Below, piece after piece: positions 46,245 through 55,243 of a stretch of DNA of 64,000 nt. A program made the position numbers and the translations under genes. The number at the start of each line of letters is the position of its first letter. Position 1 is the stretch's first letter. This DNA is from an uncultured Erythrobacter sp. GTDB lineage: Bacteria > Pseudomonadota > Alphaproteobacteria > Sphingomonadales > Sphingomonadaceae. Location: contig CANMOQ010000004.1 in NCBI GenBank assembly GCA_947499505.1, positions 62,001-126,000 of the forward strand, written 5' to 3'. The notes under the pieces are model-generated. The model saw only the letters and a program-made list of their open reading frames with translations. It did not search any database and was not told the origin of the DNA.

Positions 46245-48326
46245 ATGAACAGGCTTTCGTTAATTTCCGCCACATTGTTCGCATCGGTCTCATTAACGGC
46301 GGCTGCCCATGCCCGCCCGATGACGCCGGAAGACGTCGCCAAGCTGGAAAGCGTCGGCGCAATGGCCGTCTCGCCAGATGGCGAGCGCATTGCCTTTACA
46401 ACCTCCAGCCTGCCGGATGTGACCGAGGGCGAGAAGGACGGATCGTTCACTCAGGAATTGAAAGTGGCAAGCGCCCCGGGTGATGCCCGCGCTTACCTGC
46501 CCGATGATGTCTCGCCGGGCGGCGTTGCGTTTTCGCCGGATGGCAAGATGGTCAGCTTCCTGTGGACGAAGGAAGACGAGAAACGCGCCGTTTGGGGCGT
46601 TCCAGTGGACGGCGGCACGTATAAGAAACTCGCCGAAGTCGAAGATGCCAATGTCCGCAGCTACCGCTGGAGTGATGATGGCACCACCCTATTCCTGCTC
46701 GCCAATGCTGAAGAAGACAAGCAGCGCGAAAAGCAGCGCAAGGCTGGCTTTAACGCTCAGATTTACGAGGAAGAATTCAAACCTGCCCGCCTGTTCGCCG
46801 CCAATGTTGGTGATGAAGTGGACGAGGAACCGCGCGAGATTGCTCTGCCCGGTTTCGTCAGCGCATTCGACATTGCACCGGGCAGTGCGTTCGGCATCGT
46901 GGAAACCGCGCCGACCCCGCTGGTCGATGACAGCTACACCAAGAAACGGGTCAACATCATTGATTTGAACACTGGCGATGTTCGCGCGGTGGTAGAAACA
47001 CCGGGTAAGATCGACGATGTCGAAATCTCACCCAATGGCGAGCAATTGTCGCTGATCGCGGGCGTCGATATGAACGACCCGGCGGCGACCACCTTGCACC
47101 TGGTCGACACTGCGACAGGCACATACCGCGCGCTCAATGCAGGCGCTCAGGAAGCCGCCGTGGATGCCGAATGGCTTGGCGATGGACGCCTGGCTGCGGT
47201 AGTCCATGTCGGCGCACAATCAGTGCTGCGCATGTACGATCCGGACGGATCGCTGTATAAAGAGATTGATCCGGGCGAGTTGATCCTGACGCGGGTTGAG
47301 AGCATTACAAACGGACCCGATGTTGTGGCGGTGGCTGCGAATGCCCCTAAGCATCCGAATGAGCTTTTTGTACTAAATGGTGAAACGTTCACCCGCTGGA
47401 CCACGCACAACCCGTGGCTGTCCGAAATCAGCTTTGGCAATCAGCGCGCCTACACCTACACCGCGCGCGATGGTCAGCAGGTTGAAGGCGTTTTGATTGA
47501 GCCGGTAGGCGGCGCTCCCGAAGGCGGCGCACCGACCATCATGAATGTTCATGGCGGGCCAGAAGCGCATGAAAGCAATGGCTGGCAGACCGGTTATTCC
47601 AAGCCCGGCCAAATGGCCGCTGGTAAGGGCTATGCGGTGTTCCTGCCGAATTATCGCGGCTCAACCGGATATGGCGTTGCCTTCGCTAAGCAGCATCAGG
47701 GCAATTACACCGATCCTGAGTTCACCGACATTGTCGATGCGAAACGCGCGCTTGTCGCTGAAGGCATCACCGATGCGGACCGCACAGGAATTACCGGCGG
47801 ATCATACGGCGGCTATGCCAGCGCCTGGGGCGCAACCGCGCATTCAGCGGAATACGCCGCCAGCGTGATGTTCGTCGGTATTTCCAACCAGGTCAGCAAA
47901 TTCGGCACTGGCGACATCCCATACGAGATGTACAATGTGCACAGCCGCAAATGGCCATGGGATGATTGGCAAGCGATGCTGGAGGTCTCCCCGATCTTCC
48001 ACGTCGACAAGGCTGAGACACCGATCCTGATCATGCACGGCGACAGCGACACCCGCGTTGACCCGGGCCAGTCGCTTGAACTTTATCGCTCAATCAAAAT
48101 CCGTAAGCCGGAAACGCCGGTTCGGATGGTGTTCTACCCGGATGAAGGCCACGGAAACCGCCGCGCAGGCAGCCGCTATGATTACAGCCTGCGGATGCTC
48201 GAATGGTTCGACACCTATTTAATGACCGGCGACCGCAAAGCGGCAATGCCCGCCCCGCGCCCGCAATTGGCCGAAGGCGCCAAGGGCTCGAGCGCTGATG
48301 ATGTGGAAGACGACAGCGAGGATTGA
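46245..48326 (+). CDS. Exported S9-family (prolyl oligopeptidase-type) peptidase
   Basis: A 693-residue exported peptidase. A signal peptide precedes a beta-propeller with repeated SPDG motifs (residues about 40-400). The alpha/beta-hydrolase domain follows. Its triad is Ser in TGGSYGGYAS, Asp in HGDSDTRVDP, His in DEGHGNRR. It should release dipeptides or acyl-amino acids from short peptides. With the DUF885, amidohydrolase and M19 genes nearby it suggests peptide scavenging. A terminator follows at 48353. Confidence 0.92.
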   Translation: MNRLSLISATLFASVSLTAAAHARPMTPEDVAKLESVGAMAVSPDGERIAFTTSSLPDVTEGEKDGSFTQELKVASAPGDARAYLPDDVSPGGVAFSPDGKMVSFLWTKEDEKRAVWGVPVDGGTYKKLAEVEDANVRSYRWSDDGTTLFLLANAEEDKQREKQRKAGFNAQIYEEEFKPARLFAANVGDEVDEEPREIALPGFVSAFDIAPGSAFGIVETAPTPLVDDSYTKKRVNIIDLNTGDVRAVVETPGKIDDVEISPNGEQLSLIAGVDMNDPAATTLHLVDTATGTYRALNAGAQEAAVDAEWLGDGRLAAVVHVGAQSVLRMYDPDGSLYKEIDPGELILTRVESITNGPDVVAVAANAPKHPNELFVLNGETFTRWTTHNPWLSEISFGNQRAYTYTARDGQQVEGVLIEPVGGAPEGGAPTIMNVHGGPEAHESNGWQTGYSKPGQMAAGKGYAVFLPNYRGSTGYGVAFAKQHQGNYTDPEFTDIVDAKRALVAEGITDADRTGITGGSYGGYASAWGATAHSAEYAASVMFVGISNQVSKFGTGDIPYEMYNVHSRKWPWDDWQAMLEVSPIFHVDKAETPILIMHGDSDTRVDPGQSLELYRSIKIRKPETPVRMVFYPDEGHGNRRAGSRYDYSLRMLEWFDTYLMTGDRKAAMPAPRPQLAEGAKGSSADDVEDDSED

Positions 48327-48352
48327 GTTGGTTCGTCAGCGCTACAAATAGA

Positions 48353-48386
48353 AAAGGGCTGCCCGAACCGGCGGCCCTTTTTTGTT
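48353..48386 (+). terminator. Rho-independent terminator of the S9 peptidase gene
   Basis: AAAGGGCTGCC and GGCGGCCC form a stem around CGAACC, followed by TTTTTTG. It lies about 27 bp past the stop codon. Confidence 0.85.
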
Positions 48387-48405
48387 TGGCAATCGATGGA
48401 CCGTC

Positions 48406-48508
48406 GGTCGCGCAGCGACCGCAAGGCCAAGCGGCCGCCCGCAGCGGTGCGGACTTGTCCGCAAACCGCGAGGATACCGCACGCTGGATAGCGTGCGAAA
48501 AACTAAAA
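48406..48508 (+). repeat. Three-hairpin intergenic repeat, copy C
   Basis: Hairpin 0 is GGTCGC-GCA-GCGACC (48406-48420). The GCAAGGCC...CCGCCCGCAGCG block follows. Hairpin 1 is TGCGGAC-TT-GTCCGCA (48448-48463). Hairpin 2 is CGCACGCT-GGAT-AGCGTGCG (48478-48497), followed by an A-rich tail. It fills the gap between the S9 terminator and the end of the convergent MipA gene. Confidence 0.75.
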
Positions 48509-49474
48509 AGTATAACCCAAGCCCGCACCGACGAGAAACTGATCCGCGCTGCCTCGGACCGAGGTAAACGGCGTGTCGGCTGCATCGCCGACCAAGCGGC
48601 TGTACCCGCCGATACCATAGATATTGAGCCCGCCGTTGAGCGCATTGCCGTCCAGATCAAAAGTCACAATCGCGGTCAGACCGAGGCTGTTGAGCCCGCC
48701 ATCGGCAGTGAATTCGGCCAGGCCGCTATCCGCGCTCTGCTGAGGCGTCACGGTGTAGTAATAATCGGCAAAGCTATCATCGACAAAGCTCGCGCTGGCG
48801 CTCACTTGCACGACAGATCCGCGCCCCATCGGTGTAAAATAGCCAATACTCGGCTCGATCAGCATGCCGTCATGCGCGCCCAAAATGTCCCAGCGCACCT
48901 GCGTTGAGAAAGTTATCGCATCGAACCGGTTGAGCACGCCGGGAATGCGCACGCCGCCTTGCACGCCGAGCTCAAACGCCGTGTCCAAATTCTCGGTCAG
49001 CGCGACTACCGGGTCTTCAATATCGCCATCACGGTCATTGCGTAAGCGAAAGGCTGGCCCGAAGGAGACGCTGGTTTCAGGTGGTCCGGCGCTCGGCGCC
49101 TGTGACAGCAGATCGAGCGCAAAACCGGGGCCATTGGGGCTGATCCCAACGCCGCCCACGCGGCCAACGATCAGTGGCAGCGGAAAGACATTGTAATCAT
49201 CCGACCCGGAATAGCTCGGCACGAGGCCAGCGCCGATGCCAATCGTCACCCAGGTTTCATCAAAGACGTTTTCGCCGTTCAAGACACCCGGCGGGGGACC
49301 ACCAGCGCCGCTTGGCGGGCCTTGGCGTTCTGATTGCTCGGCCTGGCCCCCAACAGCAGCATCACGCGCTGCCGGCTGGGATGCGCCCTCCGCATCAGTA
49401 TCGCTCGCATAAGCAGGCGTGCTGGCGAAACCAGCGGCGGCGACCAGCGCCAAAGCGATTGTTTTTCGTGACAT
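48503..49474 (-). CDS. MipA/OmpV family outer membrane protein
   Basis: A 323-residue outer membrane beta-barrel. A signal peptide (TIALALVAAAGFASTPAYA) is followed by an Ala/Gly/Pro/Gln-rich stretch, then a MipA/OmpV barrel with WVTIGIGAGLVPSYSGSDDYNVFPLPLIVG and a C-terminal Phe (GAGLGYTF), the usual BAM signal. MipA proteins scaffold murein synthases in E. coli, but most homologs have unknown roles. GGAG precedes the ATG at 49474. Confidence 0.88.
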   Translation of the reverse strand: MSRKTIALALVAAAGFASTPAYASDTDAEGASQPAARDAAVGGQAEQSERQGPPSGAGGPPPGVLNGENVFDETWVTIGIGAGLVPSYSGSDDYNVFPLPLIVGRVGGVGISPNGPGFALDLLSQAPSAGPPETSVSFGPAFRLRNDRDGDIEDPVVALTENLDTAFELGVQGGVRIPGVLNRFDAITFSTQVRWDILGAHDGMLIEPSIGYFTPMGRGSVVQVSASASFVDDSFADYYYTVTPQQSADSGLAEFTADGGLNSLGLTAIVTFDLDGNALNGGLNIYGIGGYSRLVGDAADTPFTSVRGSADQFLVGAGLGYTF

Positions 49475-49528
49475 TCCTAGCTCCATTTCAGCCCTTCAAC
49501 CGACCGCCCTTCGGTCTGTTCCCAAGGC

Positions 49529-50122
49529 TCAGGCCGAACCTGCCGCTTGCCACTCGGCAATTGCCTCAACCGGGAAGAGCAGCATGATGACGGTAAGCGT
49601 CAAGCCATCGCGCACCACGTATGCTGCGAGCAATTCCATGAACACGGCAAGAACGACCGTCACTTTCACCGGCAGCTTCATCGCGAGCCAGAAGCCAAAC
49701 GCCATCCAACCGATATCGGCAAAGGAATTCAGGACGCTGTCGCCGGAATAGCCCCAATTGGCCGTGACCGAGCGGAACCGCTCAATCACCATTGGCGTGT
49801 TTTCGAGCACTTCCCATGCCGCCTCAAGAAACACCGCGAGCGGCAATCCCCAACGAAACGCGCTCTCTCCGCCGATTTTCCATTTCACAAACAGCAGCCA
49901 CCCCAGCGCATAAAAGATCGGGCCATGAATGATGTGACTGGGCGTGTACCAATCGGCGATATGCTGGCTGTTGCCGGCAGAATTGATATCGCCATGCCAC
50001 AGCTTGATATCACCGCATTCGCAAATCGGCGGGCGGCCCATGAGGAGCAAGATTACGACGGCTGCGACTGCAATCCCGATAGAAACAAGGATCGTGGTGC
50101 GATTGGGGATGAGTTTTGCCAT
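49529..50122 (-). CDS. DUF2585 family integral membrane protein
   Basis: A 197-residue protein with five or six membrane helices. It has the family block GRPPICECGDIKLWHGDINSAGNSQHIADWYTPSHIIHG and the EVLENTPMVIERFR segment. DUF2585 proteins have no known function; a metal site is suggested by the Cys and His pairs. I chose the ATG at 50122 so that the first helix starts the protein; a longer ORF start at 50179 is less fitting. It is divergent from the carotenoid genes. Confidence 0.85.
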   Translation of the reverse strand: MAKLIPNRTTILVSIGIAVAAVVILLLMGRPPICECGDIKLWHGDINSAGNSQHIADWYTPSHIIHGPIFYALGWLLFVKWKIGGESAFRWGLPLAVFLEAAWEVLENTPMVIERFRSVTANWGYSGDSVLNSFADIGWMAFGFWLAMKLPVKVTVVLAVFMELLAAYVVRDGLTLTVIMLLFPVEAIAEWQAAGSA

Positions 50123-50281
50123 TGGCGACGGGTGTGAATCAGCACGCGCGCACTTGCAAGCAAAGATCGCCGCAAGCATCCATAATTGCAGCGGAAAGCA
50201 TGGGGCGCCAGCGCGGCAATATGCCTGCTATTACAACGCGCCATTGCCGATCCCTCGCGCTTTCCCTAGGGCGGGGCCAGG

Positions 50282-51502
50282 ATGAGCGGAAACACAATCG
50301 ATGTGGCCATTGTTGGCGGCGGACTGGCTGGCGGATTGATCGCGCTGGCGCTTTTCCGCGAGCGGCCCGAATTGCGGCTTTCCATCATCGAAAACGGCAA
50401 GAGCTTTGGCGGCAATCACCGCTGGAGCTGGTTCGACAGTGACCTGTCGGAGGCTGGCCGCGAGCTGCTCGCCGCCTTCCGCCAGACCGAATGGGACAGC
50501 GGCTATGACGTTGCCTTTCCAAAATATCGCCGCACGCTGAAGACCGGCTACCGCTCCATGGCGAGCGCCGACTTTCACGAAGGGCTGGTCCGGCTGCTGC
50601 CAGAGGGCGCGATGCGGCTCGGCTGCGCGGCGGAGACGATTGATGCGCGCGGCGTCACTCTGACCGGCGGAGAGCGGATCAACGCCCGCGCCGTGATCGA
50701 CTGCCGCAGTTTTTCGCCCAGCCCGCATTTGCGCGGCGGCTGGCAGATTTTCATGGGCCGCCAGATGCGCCTCGATACGGCCCACGGGCTGGAGCGACCG
50801 GTGATCATGGACGCCGCCGTTGATCAGCACGCCCCGCACGGCAATGGCGGGGCTTATCGCTTCGTCTACACATTGCCGCTGGGCGCGCATGATGTGTTTG
50901 TCGAGGACACCTATTACGCCGACGATCCCAAGATGGACCGCGGCGCTTTGTCCTCTCGCATCGATGCTTATGCGCGCGAGCATGGCTGGGCCGATGGCGC
51001 GATTGTCGGCAGCGAGGCTGGCCTGCTGCCCGTGCTGACGGGTGGCGACTTCGCCGCTTACCAGGCCGAGGTGCGCATTCCCGGCGTCGCCATTGCTGGG
51101 GCGCGCGGCGGTTTTGTCCACCCGCTCACCAGCTACACCATGGTGATCGCGGTCGAAAACGCGCTCACTATAGCGGCCGAGGCAGATCTTGCCGGCGCTC
51201 AGCTTGCCGCCCTGTTTGAGACGCGGGCCGCGCGGCACTGGCGCAAGACCGGATATTATCGGATGCTGGCGCGCATGCTGTTCTTCGCGCCAAAGCCGCA
51301 CCGCCGGGTCGACATATTTCAGCGCTTCTACACCCTTCGCGAAGGCCTGATCGAGCGGTTCTATGCCGCGCGCTCCACCCGGCGTGATAAACTGCGCGTC
51401 CTTTGGGGCAAACCGCCCGTAACTATCCCGCGCGCGCTCGCCGCCATGATCAAAAGCGGCGAGCCGCTGACAACCAAATCGCAATCGGAGAAATCGGTAT
51501 GA
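50282..51502 (+). CDS. crtY: Lycopene beta-cyclase (CrtY type)
   Basis: A 406-residue flavin-dependent cyclase that closes the ends of lycopene into beta-rings. It has the dinucleotide fold VAIVGGGLAGGLIALAL at the start, followed by GGNHRWSWFDSD, GGWQIFMGRQM, VFVEDTYYAD and AGARGGFVHPLTSYTM. It is of the bacterial CrtY kind, not CrtL. It is the first gene of the cluster; the crtI start overlaps its stop by four bases (ATGA). Confidence 0.94.
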   Translation: MSGNTIDVAIVGGGLAGGLIALALFRERPELRLSIIENGKSFGGNHRWSWFDSDLSEAGRELLAAFRQTEWDSGYDVAFPKYRRTLKTGYRSMASADFHEGLVRLLPEGAMRLGCAAETIDARGVTLTGGERINARAVIDCRSFSPSPHLRGGWQIFMGRQMRLDTAHGLERPVIMDAAVDQHAPHGNGGAYRFVYTLPLGAHDVFVEDTYYADDPKMDRGALSSRIDAYAREHGWADGAIVGSEAGLLPVLTGGDFAAYQAEVRIPGVAIAGARGGFVHPLTSYTMVIAVENALTIAAEADLAGAQLAALFETRAARHWRKTGYYRMLARMLFFAPKPHRRVDIFQRFYTLREGLIERFYAARSTRRDKLRVLWGKPPVTIPRALAAMIKSGEPLTTKSQSEKSV

Positions 51503-53088
51503 ATGCCCCCGTGTCGCAGACTGACAAGCTGGACCTCGCCTCTCCGCCCGCCACTGGCCAGGGGATCAATCCGGCCTTGGCAGAGAAATATGAAGGCCGC
51601 ACCGCCTGCGTGGTCGGCGCAGGATTTGGCGGCATGGCGCTGGCTATGCGGCTGCAATCGGCGGGCATTGCCACGACCGTTGTCGAGGCGCGCGATAAGC
51701 CGGGCGGCCGGGCATACTTCTGGGAAAAGGACGGCTTCACCTTTGATGCTGGCCCCACCGTCATCACCGATCCGCCCTGTCTAGAGGAGCTGTGGCAGCT
51801 GACCGGGCACGATATCTCGGAAGATGTTGAGCTGATGAAGGTCATGCCGTTTTACCGGCTGAACTGGCCCGATGGCACGAATTTCGACTACTCAAACGAC
51901 GAAGCGGAACTCAACGCCGAAATCGCCAAACTCGATCCCGATGATGTCGTCGGATACGCGCGCTTTCTGGAATATTCCGCGGGCGTGCATGAGGAAGGCT
52001 ATCTGAAGCTCGGCCACAAGCCGTTCCTCGATTTCAAGAGCATGCTGAAAGCCGCCCCGGCGCTGGTCAAAAAACAAGCGTGGCGCAGCGTCTATTCCAT
52101 GGTTTCCAGCTATGTGAAGAACGAGAAACTGCGTGAGGCTTTGTCGTTCCACTCGCTGCTGGTTGGCGGCAATCCGATGAACACCAGCGCGATCTACGCG
52201 CTCATTCACAAGCTGGAAAAAGACGGCGGCGTGTGGTGGGCACGCGGCGGCACCAACCGGCTGATCGCAGGCATGATCCGCCATTTTGAGCGGCTGGGCG
52301 GCACGATGCGCGTTGGCGACGGGGTGAAGCAGGTTCATACGATCGGCAACCGCGCCACTGAAGTCGAGACCGAAAGCGGCTGGAAACAGCGCTTTGACGC
52401 GGTCGCCTCCAACGCGGATATCATGCATTCCTACCGCGATCTGCTGTCCGGCTCTCCGCGCGGGCCCAAGGCGGCCAAAGCGCTTTCGCGCAAGAGCTTC
52501 AGCCCATCGCTGTTCGTGGTGCACTTCGGGCTGGAGGGCGCATGGCCCGGCATCCCGCATCACATGATCCTGTTCGGCCCGCGCTATAAGGGGCTGCTCG
52601 ACGACATCTATAAAAACGGCGTGCTGCCGCAGGATTTCAGCATCTATCTGCACCACCCAACCGTCACCGACCCCAGCATGGCGCCCAAGGGCAAGAGCAC
52701 GTTCTATGCGCTCGTTCCCGTCGCTCACATGGGCAAGATGCCGATTGACTGGGATGTCGAAGGGCCGAAGCTGGAAAAGGCGATCCTGGACGAGGTTGGG
52801 CGCCGCCTGATCCCCGACATTCACGACCGGATCGTGACCAAATTCAGCTATGCGCCGAAAGACTTCTCACAAGATCTCAACGCGCATTTGGGCAGCGCCT
52901 TCAGCCTTGAGCCTGTCCTGTGGCAGAGCGCTTATCTGCGCGGGCACAACCGCGACGATGTGATCGACAATTTCTACCTCGTCGGCGCAGGCACCCATCC
53001 CGGCGCAGGCATTCCCGGCGTCGTCGGCAGCGCAAAAGCAACCGCAGGCTTGATGCTGGAGGATTTGGCGGTAAAGGCGGACGCGTGA
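51499..53088 (+). CDS. crtI: Phytoene desaturase (CrtI type)
   Basis: A 529-residue FAD enzyme that introduces the double bonds converting phytoene to lycopene. It has CVVGAGFGGMALAMRLQSAGIATTVVEARDKPGGRAYFW and the C-terminal YLVGAGTHPGAGIPGVVGSAKATAGLM. I chose the ATG at 51499, overlapping crtY; it gives a 25-residue extension before the Rossmann motif. Its stop overlaps the next start by one base. Confidence 0.95.
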   Translation: MNAPVSQTDKLDLASPPATGQGINPALAEKYEGRTACVVGAGFGGMALAMRLQSAGIATTVVEARDKPGGRAYFWEKDGFTFDAGPTVITDPPCLEELWQLTGHDISEDVELMKVMPFYRLNWPDGTNFDYSNDEAELNAEIAKLDPDDVVGYARFLEYSAGVHEEGYLKLGHKPFLDFKSMLKAAPALVKKQAWRSVYSMVSSYVKNEKLREALSFHSLLVGGNPMNTSAIYALIHKLEKDGGVWWARGGTNRLIAGMIRHFERLGGTMRVGDGVKQVHTIGNRATEVETESGWKQRFDAVASNADIMHSYRDLLSGSPRGPKAAKALSRKSFSPSLFVVHFGLEGAWPGIPHHMILFGPRYKGLLDDIYKNGVLPQDFSIYLHHPTVTDPSMAPKGKSTFYALVPVAHMGKMPIDWDVEGPKLEKAILDEVGRRLIPDIHDRIVTKFSYAPKDFSQDLNAHLGSAFSLEPVLWQSAYLRGHNRDDVIDNFYLVGAGTHPGAGIPGVVGSAKATAGLMLEDLAVKADA

Positions 53089-53525
53089 TGAAATTTGCAC
53101 TGCTTTTCCTTTTGCTGGCCCCTAACCCCGCTGAGCTATCCCGCTCTGAATTGGTATCAGACGGCCATGATCACCAATGGATTGAGATTGAGCGAGACGA
53201 AGAAGAAGTCATATTGCTCGATCGGGCATTAATGCCCGATTATAGCGATGACACAGGCTCTTATCCGACAATTCTGGTCAGATCGATCGGGGTAGGCAAC
53301 GACGAGAGCCACCGGACGTTTGATGCCACAGCTGCCCTGGACTGCAAACGCTCAATGTTTGCAGTAACAGCCTTCTTGCGGCCGGAAAGTGAAGGCGAAA
53401 GTTCCCAAATTCCGCCTCCTCCTATTGGAGAATTTGTTCAAGCCAATGATAAGGCCGATGAAGTCTTTCTGACTGCAATGTTTCAGCACGTTTGCGGCCC
53501 AGAATGGAAGTTTAAAGCAGGCTAA
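53088..53525 (+). CDS. Small exported protein inside the crt cluster, unknown function
   Basis: A 145-residue protein with a likely N-terminal signal peptide (FALLFLLLAPNPA), then an acidic domain rich in Glu and Asp with two Cys (ALDCKRS, HVCGPEW). I recognise no family. Its ATG overlaps the crtI stop (TGATG), and its stop overlaps the LOG gene's ATG (TAATG). So it is translated between two enzymes of the cluster. Base composition is less GC-rich than its neighbours. Confidence 0.7.
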   Translation: MKFALLFLLLAPNPAELSRSELVSDGHDHQWIEIERDEEEVILLDRALMPDYSDDTGSYPTILVRSIGVGNDESHRTFDATAALDCKRSMFAVTAFLRPESEGESSQIPPPPIGEFVQANDKADEVFLTAMFQHVCGPEWKFKAG

Positions 53526-54106
53526 TGAAACGTCTCGCTGTCTATTGCGGATCGGCCACGCCCGACGACCCGCGCTATATCGAACTCGCTCGTGAAGTCG
53601 GCCAAAGCCTTGCGGCACGCGGGATAGGCGTCGTCTATGGCGGCGGGCGGCTGGGCCTGATGGGCGCGGTTGCGGGCGGCGCGAAGGAGGCTGGCGGCGA
53701 AGTGATCGGGGTGATCCCAGAGGCGCTCGTCAATTCCGAGGTTGCCAATCACAATTGCGACGAGCTGATCACCGTCAAGGGCATGCATGAGCGCAAACAG
53801 CGTTTCACCGACCTCTCCGATGGCTTTGTGACCATCCCCGGCGGGGTCGGCACAATGGACGAGCTGTGGGAGGCGATGAGCTGGGCGCAGCTTGGCTATC
53901 ACTCTGACCCGGTGGGCCTGCTCAACGCCTTTGGCTTTTACGATGATCTGATCGCGTTCAACGCCAAAATGGCGGATGTCGGCTTTGTCCGCCCGGCGCA
54001 TCAAAACATTCTGGTCCATGCAGAAACAATGCCTGATCTGCTGGACAAAATGGCCGCTTACCAACCGCATACGCCGATCTTTCGGATGAAGGCTGAGGAT
54101 TTGTGA
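53525..54106 (+). CDS. LOG family protein (cytokinin riboside phosphoribohydrolase-like)
   Basis: A 193-residue Rossmann-fold protein. It has GVVYGGGRLGLMGAVAGGA and the catalytic PGGVGTMDELWEAMSWAQLG motif (PGGxGTxxE) of the TIGR00730/LOG family. Tested members cleave AMP or cytokinin riboside monophosphates to free base and ribose phosphate. Inside a carotenoid cluster its role is unclear. It is translationally coupled to the preceding gene. Confidence 0.88.
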   Translation: MKRLAVYCGSATPDDPRYIELAREVGQSLAARGIGVVYGGGRLGLMGAVAGGAKEAGGEVIGVIPEALVNSEVANHNCDELITVKGMHERKQRFTDLSDGFVTIPGGVGTMDELWEAMSWAQLGYHSDPVGLLNAFGFYDDLIAFNAKMADVGFVRPAHQNILVHAETMPDLLDKMAAYQPHTPIFRMKAEDL

Positions 54107-54120
54107 TGCAGTCTTCGTTG

Positions 54121-54187
54121 CTCACGGCCCGCACATCCGTGCGTGCCTTAGCCTGGCCAGGCGCGAGCGTTAGCGAGCCGCAAACAA
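54121..54187 (-). repeat. Diverged copy of the palindromic repeat before crtB
   Basis: CGCAC-ATCC-GTGCG (54130-54143) is a perfect 5-bp stem, extended after a one-base mismatch by GGC/GCC. On the minus strand the loop is GGAT, as in hairpin 2 of the main family, and GTGAGCAACGAAGAC follows, close to the GTGAGCGAGGAAATC linker. CCTGGCCAGG at 54152-54161 is another palindrome. Confidence 0.45.
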
Positions 54188-55135
54188 ATGGTTGACCCTG
54201 AACGCAGGGCCGTCCTCGTCGCTCATTCACGCAGCGTCATTAAACACGGCTCGCAGAGCTTCTCCGCCGCATCCAAGCTGTTCGACGAGGAAACGCGCGA
54301 GCGCGCGTGGTTGCTCTATGCGTGGTGCCGCCGCGCCGATGACATTGCCGACAATCAGGACATGGGCGGACCGCTGGGCGATCAATCCAGCGCCGAGGAA
54401 CGTCTGGCCCTGATCCGCAAACTCACCGACAAAGCGCTGAACGGGGAGCCGACCGGTGATCCTGCCTTCGACGCTCTGGGCGTGGTCGCGGAAGAATGCG
54501 GGCTGACCGCGCAAATGGCCGAGGATGTGATCGAAGGCTTTGCGCTGGATGCAGAGGATTGGCGCCCGCGCAGCGAGGCCGACATGCTGCGCTATTGCTA
54601 TCACGTGGCGGGCGCGGTTGGCGTCATGATGGCGGTGGTCATGGGCGTCGCCCCGGATGATGAGGACACGCTCGATCGGGCGTGCGACCTTGGCCTCGCC
54701 TTTCAACTCTCCAACATTGCGCGCGACATTGTCGAGGATGACGCAGCGGGCCGGTGCTATCTGCCAGCGGAATGGCTGGTCGAGGAAGACATCGAGCCCG
54801 GCCAGCACACCAAGCCGCACCACCGCGAGGAGCTCGCCGATATGGCCGCGCGGCTGGTTGCTTTGGTTGAGAAGCACGAGGCCACCGCCCGCGTGGGCGC
54901 GGCCCGCCTGCCCTTCCGCAGCCGCTGGGCCGTGCTGTCCGCCGCCCGGATCTACGGCGCAATCGGGCGCAAGGTCCGCGCTCGCGGGACCGCGGCATGG
55001 AACAGTCGCACCTTTGTGCCGCGCTCAGAAAAGGCGCTCTACGGCGCGCGCGCATTCCTCTCCGCCGTGATCAACCGGGAAAAACACCCGGACGGCCCGA
55101 TCACCTGGGGTATCCGCGATTTTCGTCCAAGATAA
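54188..55135 (+). CDS. crtB: Phytoene synthase
   Basis: A 315-residue prenyl synthase that condenses two geranylgeranyl diphosphates into phytoene. Motifs: the first Asp-rich CRRADDIADNQD and the second QLSNIARDIVEDDAAGRCYLP. It ends with a Phe/Arg-rich block usual in the family. The ATG at 54188 has no good ribosome binding site, and a repeat element lies just before it. Geranylgeranyl diphosphate synthase (crtE) is not in the window. Confidence 0.94.
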   Translation: MVDPERRAVLVAHSRSVIKHGSQSFSAASKLFDEETRERAWLLYAWCRRADDIADNQDMGGPLGDQSSAEERLALIRKLTDKALNGEPTGDPAFDALGVVAEECGLTAQMAEDVIEGFALDAEDWRPRSEADMLRYCYHVAGAVGVMMAVVMGVAPDDEDTLDRACDLGLAFQLSNIARDIVEDDAAGRCYLPAEWLVEEDIEPGQHTKPHHREELADMAARLVALVEKHEATARVGAARLPFRSRWAVLSAARIYGAIGRKVRARGTAAWNSRTFVPRSEKALYGARAFLSAVINREKHPDGPITWGIRDFRPR

Positions 55136-55145
55136 CATTCGACGT

Positions 55146-55208
55146 TTGTCCTGAGCCTGTCGAAGGGCGTGCCACATACACATGCTTCGACAAGCTCAGC
55201 ATGAACGG
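55146..55208. repeat. Inverted repeat of the CCTGAGCCTGTCGAAGG type
   Basis: TTGTCCTGAGCCTGTCGAAG and CTTCGACAAGCTCAGCATGAA can fold into an imperfect stem of about 17 bp. This pattern is scattered in sphingomonad genomes, usually between genes. It lies between crtB and the carboxylase alpha-subunit gene. Confidence 0.6.
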
Positions 55209-55243
55209 TTTTCTTTTTTTCCATGTGTCTCTAATCCGATGCA

